Virus record (IMG/VR): IMGVR_UViG_3300034170_000023
Location: 1-64,000 of that record
From: a virus
Strand: one strand, 5' to 3'
DNA length: 64,000 nucleotides
A program made the translations under genes and the position numbers. Positions 63,898 to 64,000 of this stretch are shown in pieces. The notes under the pieces were generated by a model. The model had not been told where the DNA came from. It worked only from the letters and a program-made list of their open reading frames with translations, and did no database searches. How positions within the stretch are numbered: the stretch's first letter is position 1; every line of letters begins with the position of its first letter.

Positions 63898-64000
63898 TTA
63901 TAAGTCTTCTCTTTGATGTCTAGTCGTTTACGGACTTCATTAAGGTCAATTGGAAAGTAGCCTGTATGTTCCATACAAACATTCAAGTATTTAGGGTCAT
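63894..64000 (-). CDS. Partial gene at the right edge
   Basis: An open frame enters from the right edge and ends at TGA 63896-63894, overlapping the next ATG. Readable end: DPKYLNVCMEHTGYFPIDLN then EVRKRLDIKEKTYK. Start is outside the window. Unknown function. Confidence 0.6.
   Translation of the reverse strand, partial: DPKYLNVCMEHTGYFPIDLNEVRKRLDIKEKTYK

Noticed and set aside
1-64000. CRISPR arrays, tRNA genes, integrase or repressor genes, insertion sequences
   Set aside because: None were visible by reading. tRNAs cannot be fully excluded without a covariance search (for example tRNAscan-SE); a hit would correct this.

Overview
The window is about 64 kb of a tailed, contractile (myovirus-type) bacteriophage genome, AT-rich by eye and very densely packed, with ATGA/TAATG overlaps almost throughout. 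The particle genes are a head of the portal / XkdF-like protease / protein E-type capsid kind, a DUF3383-type sheath, DUF3277-type tubes and a simple baseplate (Dit-like, plug, hub, Gp138-like spike, gp25-like, J-like, DUF2612-like). Replication combines T7-like pieces (gp6-like exonuclease, gp2.5-like SSB, gp4-like primase-helicase) with a family-B-like polymerase, and there is phage nucleotide metabolism (class I ribonucleotide reductase, ThyX, MazG-like). The SAR endolysin, holin and Rz/Rz1 pair point to a Gram-negative host; consensus sigma-70 promoters suggest a proteobacterium. No integrase, repressor, tRNA gene or CRISPR array was seen, so a virulent phage is most likely. The exact genus and host cannot be fixed from sequence reading alone.

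Layout. (1) 1-23.6 kb, rightward: late genes. The portal gene is split by a group I intron carrying an HNH endonuclease; then come protease, scaffold, decoration, capsid, connectors, sheath, three tandem tube-like paralogues, tail chaperone with a -1 frameshift, tape measure, baseplate, fibre, an SGNH hydrolase, the lysis cassette and two small membrane proteins, closed by a strong terminator near 23.63-23.67 kb. (2) 23.7-42.8 kb, leftward: replication and nucleotide metabolism, with many tiny genes between. (3) 42.83-43.02 kb: a divergent promoter region. (4) 43.0-57.0 kb, rightward: an early/accessory region of about 45 mostly very small, often acidic genes, broken into short units by consensus-like sigma-70 promoters, small leader hairpins and intrinsic terminators. 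(5) 57.06-57.76 kb: about 700 bases without genes, with inverted and direct repeats. (6) 57.8-64 kb, leftward: a second small-gene operon with a second copy of the helicase-like gene, a SLOG-type gene and a TOPRIM-type gene broken by a 13-bp tandem duplication; it runs off the right edge.

How it works together. NrdA/NrdB, ThyX and the MazG-like enzyme supply and balance dNTPs; primase-helicase, polymerase, SSB and exonuclease copy and process DNA. The early region is probably host takeover and anti-defence, though nearly all its products are unrecognised. At least six HNH-type endonuclease genes sit between or inside essential genes (portal intron, sheath/tube, metallophosphatase, polymerase, and two in the early region), so homing mobile DNA has shaped this genome.

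Most noteworthy: (a) in the early region the -35 box of a promoter lies in the loop of the preceding terminator hairpin (50.96, 52.65 and 55.74 kb), with weaker versions elsewhere, and several promoters are followed at once by a GAAGC...GCTTC-type leader stem-loop; (b) two diverged helicase-like paralogues on opposite strands that both keep a similar downstream RNA element with two competing hairpins; (c) the 13-bp duplication that breaks the TOPRIM gene; (d) three tandem tube paralogues.
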